A stretch of 64,000 nt of DNA, from positions 1,984,001 through 2,048,000 of the forward strand of contig NZ_JBGCUS010000001.1 in assembly GCF_041415945.1 (NCBI RefSeq), in the 5' to 3' direction. Under the pieces are notes generated by a model. That model worked only from the letters and a program-made list of their open reading frames with translations. It was not told the origin of the DNA and made no database searches. Source of the DNA: Ancylobacter sp. IITR112 (GTDB taxonomy: Bacteria > Pseudomonadota > Alphaproteobacteria > Rhizobiales > Xanthobacteraceae). This document shows positions 19,563 through 27,729 of the stretch, in pieces. The translations under genes were made by a program, and so were the position numbers. How positions within the stretch are numbered: the first letter of the stretch is position 1; every line of letters starts with the position of its first letter.

Positions 19563-19664
19563 AGCATTCCGGGTGAATCCACATTCACCGGAAATGCTCT
19601 AACTCACTGATTATACGCAATTCCTATCGCAAAACCGCGCGGCACTTTTGCGGGAATTGCTCTA
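19560..19664. repeat. MITE-like palindromic element between convergent genes
   Basis: A 105-bp element bounded by TAGAGCATT at the left and AATTGCTCTA at the right, so the ends form an imperfect terminal inverted repeat. Inside are two hairpins: 19561-19600 (imperfect 18-base arms, loop CCAC) and 19617-19660 (GCAATTCC/GGAATTGC). The outermost TAG on each strand is the stop codon of the flanking gene: the small beta-rich gene on plus and the GNAT gene on minus. Confidence 0.6.
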
Positions 19665-20237
19665 GGCCCCTTCCGGGCGACACGGCGTTCGCCCTGCCGG
19701 AGATGGCCAGCCCATCCGGCGATAGACGCCCGTGTCGTTCGGCTGCGCGACGAAGCCCAGTCGCTCGTAAAGCCGCTGGGCGTCGTGGTTGAAAACCTCC
19801 ACATGGATCGAAACCCCTGTGCCTGCGGCGGCGGCCTGGGCGAAGACGGCGCGAATGAGAGCGCTGCCGATGCCCTGCCGCCGGTGGCTCGGCAGCAGCG
19901 AGATGTCGACGATGCGCAAATCCGCACTGGTCTGGTGCAGATAGAGGCGCCCCACCGGGATACCGGAATCTGTTACGATTCCCCAGGCGGCACGGTCGTA
20001 ATGCGTCTTGTAGTGCAGCGTCTGGAACCGGCATTGCTCACGCAGGAATGCCAATTTGGCGGCCTCCGGCCACGGGGCCGGCTCCAGTTCCGGCCACCGC
20101 AGCGAAACGTAGAGCCGGCTCAGAAAGCCGTCATCCTCCGGCTCCTCCGGCCGCAGCGCGATTCCTCGCGTGGCCAGTTCCTCCGGGACGGGCGGCAAAA
20201 CCGTCATCATACGCGCGCGACCAACAGCGGAGATCAT
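19662..20237 (-). CDS. GNAT-family N-acetyltransferase
   Basis: 191 residues. The acetyl-CoA binding motif LPSHRRQGIGSALI lies near residue 125 and the terminal LYERLGF helix-strand is present. Its ATG overlaps the stop of the upstream tail-collar gene (ATGA), so it is the last member of a four-gene minus-strand operon with the three collar proteins. Such enzymes recur next to collar-protein clusters; the substrate is unknown. Confidence 0.85.
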   Translation of the reverse strand: MISAVGRARMMTVLPPVPEELATRGIALRPEEPEDDGFLSRLYVSLRWPELEPAPWPEAAKLAFLREQCRFQTLHYKTHYDRAAWGIVTDSGIPVGRLYLHQTSADLRIVDISLLPSHRRQGIGSALIRAVFAQAAAAGTGVSIHVEVFNHDAQRLYERLGFVAQPNDTGVYRRMGWPSPAGRTPCRPEGA

Positions 20238-20809
20238 TCACGCACAGGATGATACTCGCCCTTGAGGCAGATGCAGAAGTTAACGGCAAGATAGGGAGAC
20301 CGATTTTCGTGGCTCTCCGTGGCATTCGATGCCGTTCCACCGGCGCTGCCCATGGTGAGCGGCGACAGCGAGGTCGCCGTCGGGCTGCCGGATACAGGCG
20401 GCGTCCAGGCGTCATAGGCGGTGTTGCCCACGCGCGGGATCGACACATAGGCGTCCGACACGGGACCGGGCGTGCCATTCGCCAACACCTGATGGCCCAG
20501 CCCGCCATGGCTGTGCGGCGGGAGCTGCGACGTGGTCAAGGTGACCGAGGCGGCCCCTGTCTTCATCCCCCAGTCCACCGTGCGCGAACCGGAGCCATCC
20601 CCCCCTTTGCCCGTGCCGACGACGCCCACGCCCCGCAGGTCCGGCAGGGCGAAATCCTTTTTTCCATCGCCACCAAACGTCGCGCCGATGATGCTGAAAA
20701 GGTCCTTGTTCTGCTCGATCGGCAGCTTATCTCCACAGCAACGGGCCCATCCGACAGGTGCGAACCTGAATGAATATATACGAACTTCACCCGTAAAAGC
20801 GTCCGTCAT
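20234..20809 (-). CDS. Tail-collar (microcystin-dependent-protein-like) protein 3
   Basis: 191 residues. Begins with TDAFTGEVRIYSFRFAP and contains the collar block KDLFSIIGATFGGDGKKDF followed by LPDLRG. It ends in the family signature SPYLAVNFCICLKGEY. Overlaps the preceding collar gene by 4 bp and the GNAT gene by 4 bp. Homologues occur both in phage tail fibres and in free-standing bacterial clusters; no other phage gene is nearby here. Confidence 0.85.
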   Translation of the reverse strand: MTDAFTGEVRIYSFRFAPVGWARCCGDKLPIEQNKDLFSIIGATFGGDGKKDFALPDLRGVGVVGTGKGGDGSGSRTVDWGMKTGAASVTLTTSQLPPHSHGGLGHQVLANGTPGPVSDAYVSIPRVGNTAYDAWTPPVSGSPTATSLSPLTMGSAGGTASNATESHENRSPYLAVNFCICLKGEYHPVRE

Positions 20810-21381
20810 AGTTCTTCTCCGTCCGACGCAGACTCAGCTTCTGGAAATACACCGCCCTTGAGACAAATGATGTAGTTAAGGCCAAGGCTCGGCATCATGT
20901 TCTCGTGGGCTGCGCCGTCACCCACCGAGGTGTACATGCTGCCCGCCATCTCCAGAGTCGTGGGGGACGAACTGTGCGCGTACAGCGTGGCGTTGGCCGG
21001 AACCGACGCGAAGGTCACCTCCGGCGAGGGCGTCACGGTCGTCGCGGTGCCGGTGCTGGCGTTCAACGCATGGGTGTGGGTCGGCATGGCGGCCTCCGGG
21101 AGGGCCACGGCAAACTGACCGCCCGCCACGCCGAGAGGATAGGCTTTGCTCATGCCGGGCGGCGCGGCATCGGAGCGGCCGACCGGCAGACGCGCCGACA
21201 GGTTCGGAAGGCAGAACGTATTCCTGCCGTCTCCGCCATAGGTCGTTCCGATCAGGGAGAAAAGGTCCTTGTTGTCCTTGATCGCGAGCGCCTGACCTTG
21301 GCAGAGGGCCCATCCCGCGGGCGCAAAACTCCCCGCGAAGAGGCGCATTTCACCGATAAACGCATCCCACCACATGCCCAT
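20806..21381 (-). CDS. Tail-collar (microcystin-dependent-protein-like) protein 2
   Basis: 191 residues with the same architecture as its neighbours: N-terminal FIGEMRLFAGSFAPAGWALC, collar block LFSLIGTTYGGDGRNTF, LPNL, and C-terminal HENMMPSLGLNYIICLKGG. The middle (residues 105-150) is Thr/Ala/Ser-rich and variable, as expected for an exposed loop. Starts 35 bp after collar gene 1. Confidence 0.87.
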   Translation of the reverse strand: MGMWWDAFIGEMRLFAGSFAPAGWALCQGQALAIKDNKDLFSLIGTTYGGDGRNTFCLPNLSARLPVGRSDAAPPGMSKAYPLGVAGGQFAVALPEAAMPTHTHALNASTGTATTVTPSPEVTFASVPANATLYAHSSSPTTLEMAGSMYTSVGDGAAHENMMPSLGLNYIICLKGGVFPEAESASDGEEL

Positions 21382-21416
21382 ATCCTCTATTCGTTGAGTG
21401 TCTGCACGGCGCGCCG

Positions 21417-22043
21417 TCAGAAACCGCGTGGAGTCGGGTAAAATCCCCCCACCGCAATGCAGTAGACGAGAGGCAGAAAGGGTTGACGGTTTTCATGGGC
21501 GGCACTGTTCCCGGCCGGCTTTACGCTCTGCGCCGCCAGCGCCTGCAGCGATCCGCTTTTGGCGGGACCGTAGATAGAGGGTGCCGCCGGCGCCGTTGCG
21601 GCGGCGTTCTGCGGTTTCCGAGCGGTGGAAGGTATCGAATTCCTGAGCGTGTTCGGCGTGGAACCTGTCGTGCGATTGGTGGTGTCGGCGATGACCGTGT
21701 GGCGGTGTGCCGGCATCTGGCTTAAGGTCAGCGTCACCTGCTCGGCGCCGCCGCTGCTCCCGATCACAGGCAGGCCGGCCGGACCCTCCACGGGCCGCTG
21801 TCTGGAGTCCATCGCCCCCGCGCCCACCGCCGCCCTTCCGCGCAGATCGGGGATTCGGAATTTATAGCGTCCATCTCCGCCATATAGCTCGCCAATAACA
21901 GAGTAGAGCGTCGAGTATTGAATGATCTCAAGCTCCCGCCCGTCGCATTCCATCCATCCCTTCGGGATATTTTTTCCTTTATAGGGAAACAGTCGTATTT
22001 CACCCACGCTGCAGTACGTCTGCGGATCTGACGGCTCAGACAT
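21417..22043 (-). CDS. Tail-collar (microcystin-dependent-protein-like) protein 1
   Basis: 208 residues from the ATG at 22043, which has GGAGA upstream; an ATG at 22055 would add four residues and includes that ribosome site. Contains YSTLYSVIGELYGGDGRYKF and IPDLRGR, a variable middle and the C-terminal HENRQPFLPLVYCIAVGGFY signature. First gene of the collar/GNAT operon, transcribed away from the PqqD gene across an AT-rich gap. Confidence 0.85.
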   Translation of the reverse strand: MSEPSDPQTYCSVGEIRLFPYKGKNIPKGWMECDGRELEIIQYSTLYSVIGELYGGDGRYKFRIPDLRGRAAVGAGAMDSRQRPVEGPAGLPVIGSSGGAEQVTLTLSQMPAHRHTVIADTTNRTTGSTPNTLRNSIPSTARKPQNAAATAPAAPSIYGPAKSGSLQALAAQSVKPAGNSAAHENRQPFLPLVYCIAVGGFYPTPRGF

Positions 22044-22058
22044 ATACGTCTCCATTTT

Positions 22059-22082
22059 TACATTTTTATATGGAAAAATGTA
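22059..22082. promoter_or_regulatory. AT-rich inverted repeat in the collar/PqqD divergent promoter region
   Basis: Nine-base perfect arms TACATTTTT / AAAAATGTA with a 6-base centre, inside an unusually AT-rich stretch of about 60 bp in a GC-rich genome. It lies between divergent transcription units and could be an operator shared by both. No known consensus is matched. Confidence 0.4.
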
Positions 22083-22181
22083 CTATATTATACTAGGCAC
22101 GACAAAGCCCGCCTGACGTTCACCGCCGACGATCCGCATCGCGATGCCTCCGATGCATGCGGGTCATTTCGAGGAGTCACG

Positions 22182-22466
22182 ATGCCACCCATCAGCCTGA
22201 ATTCCCGTGTCCGTCGCAAGACCGGCCTTCTGTCTGTCGAGATGAACGGCGACATCGTCACCCTGAACGAAGTACTCGGCGAATATTACAGCCTCAATGA
22301 CGTTGCTTCCGACATCTGGAAGCGGCTTGAGGAGCCGGTAAAGGTCGCAGATCTGGTGACGGCTCTCGCCGAAGACTATGATGGCGACCCTGCCGAGATC
22401 GGCACCGACGTTCTGGATTGGCTGGGCATTCTTCACGAGAAGGGCCTGATCGCCATCGAAGGGTGA
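22182..22466 (+). CDS. PqqD-family RiPP recognition element protein
   Basis: 94 residues with the PqqD winged-helix pattern: VTLNEVLGEYYSLNDVASDIWKRL-like core around residues 27-50 and a C-terminal helix WLGILHEKGLI. These proteins bind the leader of RiPP precursors and deliver it to the modifying enzyme. It converges with the asparagine-synthetase-like gene, 15 bp apart, whereas in lasso clusters the two are usually co-directional. Confidence 0.87.
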   Translation: MPPISLNSRVRRKTGLLSVEMNGDIVTLNEVLGEYYSLNDVASDIWKRLEEPVKVADLVTALAEDYDGDPAEIGTDVLDWLGILHEKGLIAIEG

Positions 22467-22481
22467 TGCGGCGGGAGCGGA

Positions 22482-24392
22482 CTACATGTTCCGGCCCTCC
22501 GCCCAGCGAACGAACCCGCCGACCGCGACCCCCCGCCCCAGCACATTCATCAGCTCATGATAGCGGGGCTCCGCGCCATCGGCGTCGGCGGGCCAGTCGT
22601 CCAGAATGGTCCGCAGACGGGGTATGTCGATCAGCTCGCGACCCAGCGCGCTGGCCTCGATGCCCTCCAGCTCCGCCGCAAGCCAGGCGCGGCGCCGCGT
22701 GGCCCAATCGAACCATTCGGCCCCCTGCCGCCCGATGCGCGTTTCCCGCAGCACCCTGACCGGCAATCGGTCTGCCAGAACACGCCGGGCGAAATCCCGA
22801 TCACGGCCGAGACGGGTGAACTCGCGGGAGGGGATGGCGAGACAGAATTCCGCCAGCCGCACGTCACCGAGTGGATCGCGGCGATCGAACCCGTCGCGGA
22901 ACCTGAGGCACGCCCCCATCGTCCGCCCGGTCCAGGTGCGTTCAATGGTGCGCAGGCGCGCGCGTCGGCCCAGCGACACACGCCGGTCGCCGCAGACGAA
23001 TTCCCGCCACGCCGTCGCCAGCGTCCGGTCCGCCGCCTCGGGCCGCAGCGCGGTATAGCGCCGCCAGACCGGCCCGTCCCCCCGGAGACGGCCGCGCAGC
23101 TCGCGCAGCCAGTCCGGCGCCATCGCGCGCAGCATCGGCATGACCGGTCGCCCGACACTTGCGGCCTGCGCCGTGCGGTAGAAGGCTTCCGGCCAGTCGC
23201 GCAGGCCCGCCTGCATGGCATAGGGCAGCGCCGACGCCGACAAGGTTCCGTTGCCGGAAAGTCCGGTGAGGACGACGGAGGCCCCGATCTGGCGGGCATA
23301 TCGCCACGCCGTGCCCATCCAGACCGGCGCCATGAGATGGATCGGTGGCCGGCCCATCCAGTAGAAGCCGGTCCGCATCGTCTCGTCGAAGGCATCGAGC
23401 GAGGCGGGAACCGGATGCGCCACCATGGACGGATACATGTCCGCCACCGCCCGGGCATGGCCCCACTCGTCGTCAAACTGGTTGGCGCGACACGCCGGAA
23501 GCAGGCTTTGCGCCTCGGGACGCAAGGTGATGGTCTGCAGCGGCCGGGGCGCCGTCAGCCGGGCTGCCGTGGCGGCGACGGCCGTGGAATCCAGCCCGCC
23601 CGACAGGGTGGCGGCCAGCACACCCTCCGTGCGGCAGGCCTGCCCCACCACCGTGTCCAGCAACTCCCGCGCGGCATCGACATAGTCCTCGCTGCGGCGG
23701 AATCGGCACCGGCGGGCGAGATCGAGCGACCAATAGCGCGAAACCCGCGCCCCCGCTGTCGACGACCACTCCAGGCACTGGCCGGGCAGAAGCTGCTTTA
23801 TGCCGGCAAAACAACTATTCTCGAAATCAATCGACAGCGCAAAGGCGGCCCGCGCCACCACGGCCGGGTCGAGTTCGCGCGGCACGTGAGGGTGGATAAA
23901 GATCGCCGCCGTGACGTTCGCGAAGTAAAGGCGGGGCCCGGCGAGATGATAGAAGAGCGAGCGCCCCCCGGTCCGGTCGCAGGCGAGAAGAAGCCTGCGC
24001 TCGGCCCGGTCCCACCAGGCGATGGCGAACTCGCCGTGAAAGCGGGGCAGCGCCTCGCTTCCCCAGCGCTGCAGCGCCGCCGCGACCAGCACCCTGTCAG
24101 ACGGAGCGGGCGCATCGTCCCGGCAAGCAAGGCCGAGCATGCGCGCCAGTTCGTCCCGATTGGCGAGCCAGCCGTCGAGCGCGAGCGCATACCGCCCATT
24201 GCCGTCGGCGCACAGCCCGTTCAGCCCCGTCGCGGACCTGGCCGCGCCTGACCCGACGGCCAGAAAACAGGCGTCGTCGTGAAAGCGCTCGACCGTTCGG
24301 ACGGTGGGAAAGCCACGCAGGGCGTCCTGGCTCAGCCCCGGACCGGGCCGAACAACGCCACCGCAGGCTCCGAACACCACCGTCACCGGCAC
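22482..24392 (-). CDS. Asparagine-synthetase-like protein, candidate lasso-type macrolactam cyclase
   Basis: 636 residues. The N-terminal glutaminase-like domain lacks Cys2 (begins MPVTVV), so it cannot release ammonia from glutamine, as in McjC-type lasso cyclases. The ATP-pyrophosphatase motif SGGLDS is at residues 264-269. Family members adenylate an Asp/Glu side chain and let an amine attack it. The gene starts 5 bp after a 51-residue candidate precursor gene on the same strand, and a PqqD gene converges from the other side. True asparagine synthetase activity is unlikely without Cys2. Confidence 0.82.
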   Translation of the reverse strand: MPVTVVFGACGGVVRPGPGLSQDALRGFPTVRTVERFHDDACFLAVGSGAARSATGLNGLCADGNGRYALALDGWLANRDELARMLGLACRDDAPAPSDRVLVAAALQRWGSEALPRFHGEFAIAWWDRAERRLLLACDRTGGRSLFYHLAGPRLYFANVTAAIFIHPHVPRELDPAVVARAAFALSIDFENSCFAGIKQLLPGQCLEWSSTAGARVSRYWSLDLARRCRFRRSEDYVDAARELLDTVVGQACRTEGVLAATLSGGLDSTAVAATAARLTAPRPLQTITLRPEAQSLLPACRANQFDDEWGHARAVADMYPSMVAHPVPASLDAFDETMRTGFYWMGRPPIHLMAPVWMGTAWRYARQIGASVVLTGLSGNGTLSASALPYAMQAGLRDWPEAFYRTAQAASVGRPVMPMLRAMAPDWLRELRGRLRGDGPVWRRYTALRPEAADRTLATAWREFVCGDRRVSLGRRARLRTIERTWTGRTMGACLRFRDGFDRRDPLGDVRLAEFCLAIPSREFTRLGRDRDFARRVLADRLPVRVLRETRIGRQGAEWFDWATRRRAWLAAELEGIEASALGRELIDIPRLRTILDDWPADADGAEPRYHELMNVLGRGVAVGGFVRWAEGRNM

Positions 24393-24397
24393 GCCCC

Positions 24398-24553
24398 TCA
24401 GGAAAGCAGTTGCTGCGTCGATCCGTCCGTCGTGCTCGCACCGGAGTTAAGCGTCTGGTCCATCGAAACGATTTCAACCAGAGGGCGTGACCACCGGCGC
24501 TTCTCGACGACGCCGGCCGCCTCGGGCGCCTCGTCCAGCGGTGTACCGTTCAT
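24398..24553 (-). CDS. Candidate RiPP (lasso-like) precursor peptide, 51 residues
   Basis: ATG at 24553 with GAGG seven bases upstream; the frame is open further upstream but without a better start. Residues 18-30 read KRRWSRPLVEIVS, a degenerate form of the YxxPxLxxxG leader motif bound by PqqD-type proteins in lasso systems. Thr34 followed by Leu35 would put Thr at the -2 position if the core starts at Asn36; then Asp43 is core residue 8, a usual ring acceptor. The peptide is Ser/Thr-rich after residue 36 and its last residue is Ser51. The gene lies 5 bp upstream of the cyclase-like gene. Core boundaries are inference. Confidence 0.65.
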   Translation of the reverse strand: MNGTPLDEAPEAAGVVEKRRWSRPLVEIVSMDQTLNSGASTTDGSTQQLLS

Positions 24554-24868
24554 TTTGTGCCTCAAAAACAACTGTCCAAGCATCACACGCCCCGTACTGC
24601 GGTGCGGATCGCGACAGAATGGTAGACGCGACCAACCGTCCATGCAACTCCGCATCCCTGCACATGATAATTAAAAAGCAGGACCAACGAGTCCGAAATC
24701 ATATCTAGCATCGCGTAATATTCTGTAACATGGACTATCTGGATACCTATTTCTTACCGATAATTACATACTCTTCGCGTTGCGCGATAAAACACACTCA
24801 GATAAGGATGAGGAGCGCCGCGCCTCCCCCCGAGCGATCCTAGAAAACGCATCAAGAGTGGGTTGAAA
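24554..24868. other. AT-rich divergent intergenic region
   Basis: This 315-bp gap separates the precursor gene (minus) from the large three-gene unit (plus). It is markedly AT-richer than its surroundings from about 24660 to 24800 and contains two GATAATTA copies (24666 and 24759). Promoters for both directions are expected here, but I cannot assign -35/-10 boxes with confidence. No convincing gene is seen in it. Confidence 0.5.
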
Positions 24869-27631
24869 ATGCCGGATAACGCCGCTCGCCTTGACGCCGA
24901 TTTCGGACTTTTGCTTAGCCGTGACCCCTATTCGGTGATCAACGGCAAGATGACGGACAAGGTTCAGGACGAGGTTTTCAGCTACTTCAACGCCGCCGCG
25001 CAGTACCATATGAACAGCGACCTGCGGGGTCGCTTCATCTCTGCCGGCGTGCCCAATGTGTCGCCAGAGTTGCGGCCGTTCCTTGCGGGCGACGAGGTCG
25101 CGGCGTTCTACCGGGACTTGAGCGTTCCCTACGTGGCGATGACGCTGAAAGCGAGCACCGACCCGGCGGTGAAACGCCTCAATACGGCGCGCGCCGAGCG
25201 GCGCATCAGCGATTCCATGCGCTCCTCGAAGGTCTATCGCGCGCAGGCGCAGGCCTTCTATGCCCTCGCATGGGAAAAGCAGTTTCCCGAGGCGGCGAGG
25301 TTCAAGGCCGACCAGCGTCAGAACAGCCGTGACTACAAGAGCCGGGCGGAAGACGACCTCAAGGCCTTCATCGACAAACAATGCCAGCCCGAGGACGAGA
25401 ACAGCAAGATCCTGATAAGGGGATTTCTCAAGACGTACCTTCAGGAAGCGCAGTCCGGAAAGTACTGGGCGTTCCGCGCACTTCTGACCTACCTGTCCGA
25501 CGACAACCTCGCGACGCTGGACCCGACCAGCCCCCTGCACGGCGAACTCACCGATTCAGCCAACCCCGCCCGCAAGCTGCTGCGGCAATGTTCGGTGCTG
25601 AACGGCCTCGATGATTCCGGAAAGTTCGCCACCTTTCTTCAGGAGATGATGCGGCACCGGCTTTTCGGCATCGCCCTTCCGCAGAAGCTCGACTTCAAGG
25701 CAAACGAGAAGGAGCTGAGCGTCATCTGCCTTGAGCTGATGCAGGAATTCATCAAGCAGGCGGACACGCTTGGGCCCGATTACGCGGAAATACGACAGCA
25801 TGTCGCGCTTATGCTGCAGGAGGACGAGGGAAAGCGCAATATCGACAGTATGCTCAGCCTCTTCTTCGGATCCGTGACATCGAGCGGCACGGCGCGCTCG
25901 CTGGACGGATGGCTGAAAACCTATCTCGACACCGCGAACATGCGGGAGCTGGGGGTGCTGCGCAAATGGAGTCCCAAGGCGGGGCTGTCGGCAGCGGCCT
26001 TCGTTCGGATAAGCGGCCTGTTCATGGCGCTGAGCGGCGTCGTGACGATGATGAGCAACGGCGTTTCGTGGAGCCAGATGACCGCCAAGGAACGTGCGGC
26101 GACCATCATTGCCGGCGTCGATCTCTTTCTGATCTCGGCACCGAAAGTCCTGTCCTTCGGCGTGGTGACTCTGCCCAATAGCTGGACGTCGCTGACGACC
26201 TGGGTGAAGGCGCGTACCACGGTGGCGACGAAGCTGACGCGCTCGCTCAGCGTGGCGGAACTTCAGGTCGTCGAACGGTCGGCGGCGCGATCGCGCTCCC
26301 TGTCGACGACGACCTTGCTGCGCTCGGAAGAGCTGGGCGTCCAGGTTGAATCCGGCCTGCGGAAATGGCTGACCGGGGAAATGCGGGCGACCATGGCGGC
26401 AACCGGCCGCCAGGCGCTGGCCATCGGCCAGGCGGGCGAACAGGTCACGCTGGTGCGGCGGTTCTTCGGTCGCAATCTCGACCACTTCATGGCCAGCCGC
26501 GTCGGTCTCGTCCTCGCCATTAGCGGCCTCGCTCTCAGCATATGGGGCGCGGCCACCGCCAAGGATGACAAGGAGCGCTGGATCAACATCGCCCTCAGCG
26601 CGGCGGCGGCGATGGAGGTCTATTCCATCGGAGTTGGAATATTGGGAACCGCCGGGCTGGCGGGCCGGGTCGGGTCGTTCCTCGGGCCGATCGGCATGGC
26701 CGTCTCGGTCGTCGTGGTCGGCTACATGATCTACGACGCCCTGACCAAGGCGCCCTCTCCCAGCCTTATCGAGCAATTCGTCGAGGGCGAGGCGAAGGCG
26801 GCCAAGCTTTACATGCCGTTCGAGATGGACATTGACTACCTTACATCGACCCGAAGCCTCGATCAGGGCGTCGGCGTCAGCCTGATCGCCGCCAATAGCG
26901 ATGCCGGCTATCTGCAGATCGACCTTCCGGGCAGCGTCTGCGCCATCCTGCACAAGCCGACGCACCTCGATCTTGATGCCGATACGGTGTTCGATCTCGA
27001 TGTCGACGGACAGGGCCGGGCGACGCTCGTATCGCGCGGCTACTTCGCCGACGCCGATCCCTCGACCGGCACACCGCAGCGTCCGCGCAACCCGGCGGTG
27101 CTGATGGTTGACGGCAGCAACCGTGCTGTCGCGGGACCTGTCGCTTCCCTTGAGGAAGACGAGGATGCCTGCCAGTGGGAAAGCACCATGCTGGGGGGAG
27201 TCGTCAAGGTGGACGGGAAGGTCAAAGCAGGCCAGTTCGCGCTGAAGAACCGAAAGTCGAACGCCTATCTCGCGCTTGTTGATGGCGTCGTTGCGCTGTC
27301 GAGTACCCCCTTCACCTGGACGGTGGAGACCGGCGTGCCGATGCGAAAGCGCTTCAGCTACGCCTTCACGCGGTTCGATTCCGTGACATCCGACATTCGC
27401 ATCGACGAAAATCAGGCCGGCATCCGGCCGATCGAATGGACGGCCGCCGGCCTGCCCGATTTCCTCCGTCTCGCCGAGGACGGCACGCTGGTGATCGACG
27501 ATGTGAAATTCGACGCCACCGACAAGAACGCGACCTGGCGCTTCACCGTGACGGCGAAGAACGCCGGCGGAAGCTTCAGCAGCCATGTCGAACTCACCTA
27601 TCAGGACGACGAGGACGATGACGACGTCTGA
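24869..27631 (+). CDS. Large membrane-associated protein of unknown function, paralogue A
   Basis: 920 residues, not recognised. The N-terminal 370 residues look alpha-helical, with LRGRFISAGVP near residue 52. Hydrophobic segments lie near 377-395, 411-433, 538-560 and 571-625. Signature FGRNLDHFM is near residue 532 and LYMPFEMDIDYL near 647; both recur at the same positions in the protein encoded at 30078. A beta-rich region follows, then a C-terminal domain (about 840-905) resembling cadherin/Ig-like repeats, ending in an acidic tail. No signal peptide. TTG at 24863 is an alternative start. First gene of a three-gene unit. Confidence 0.75.
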   Translation: MPDNAARLDADFGLLLSRDPYSVINGKMTDKVQDEVFSYFNAAAQYHMNSDLRGRFISAGVPNVSPELRPFLAGDEVAAFYRDLSVPYVAMTLKASTDPAVKRLNTARAERRISDSMRSSKVYRAQAQAFYALAWEKQFPEAARFKADQRQNSRDYKSRAEDDLKAFIDKQCQPEDENSKILIRGFLKTYLQEAQSGKYWAFRALLTYLSDDNLATLDPTSPLHGELTDSANPARKLLRQCSVLNGLDDSGKFATFLQEMMRHRLFGIALPQKLDFKANEKELSVICLELMQEFIKQADTLGPDYAEIRQHVALMLQEDEGKRNIDSMLSLFFGSVTSSGTARSLDGWLKTYLDTANMRELGVLRKWSPKAGLSAAAFVRISGLFMALSGVVTMMSNGVSWSQMTAKERAATIIAGVDLFLISAPKVLSFGVVTLPNSWTSLTTWVKARTTVATKLTRSLSVAELQVVERSAARSRSLSTTTLLRSEELGVQVESGLRKWLTGEMRATMAATGRQALAIGQAGEQVTLVRRFFGRNLDHFMASRVGLVLAISGLALSIWGAATAKDDKERWINIALSAAAAMEVYSIGVGILGTAGLAGRVGSFLGPIGMAVSVVVVGYMIYDALTKAPSPSLIEQFVEGEAKAAKLYMPFEMDIDYLTSTRSLDQGVGVSLIAANSDAGYLQIDLPGSVCAILHKPTHLDLDADTVFDLDVDGQGRATLVSRGYFADADPSTGTPQRPRNPAVLMVDGSNRAVAGPVASLEEDEDACQWESTMLGGVVKVDGKVKAGQFALKNRKSNAYLALVDGVVALSSTPFTWTVETGVPMRKRFSYAFTRFDSVTSDIRIDENQAGIRPIEWTAAGLPDFLRLAEDGTLVIDDVKFDATDKNATWRFTVTAKNAGGSFSSHVELTYQDDEDDDDV

Positions 27632-27729
27632 ACGCTCGTCCCGCGCGCGGCGGAACGGGGCCGCGGCCCGCTGCCAAATGCGTTGAGAACTGGAACAGCC
27701 CGCCCACCGGTCAGGACTTCCGCTTCGCC

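Noticed and set aside
22482..24392. True asparagine synthetase (AsnB)
   Set aside because: Cys2 of the glutaminase is missing, and a PqqD gene and precursor-like gene are adjacent.
24583..24655. Longer precursor starting at 24655 or 24583
   Set aside because: The extra residues are Arg/Cys-rich, and neither codon has a ribosome site as good as that of 24553.
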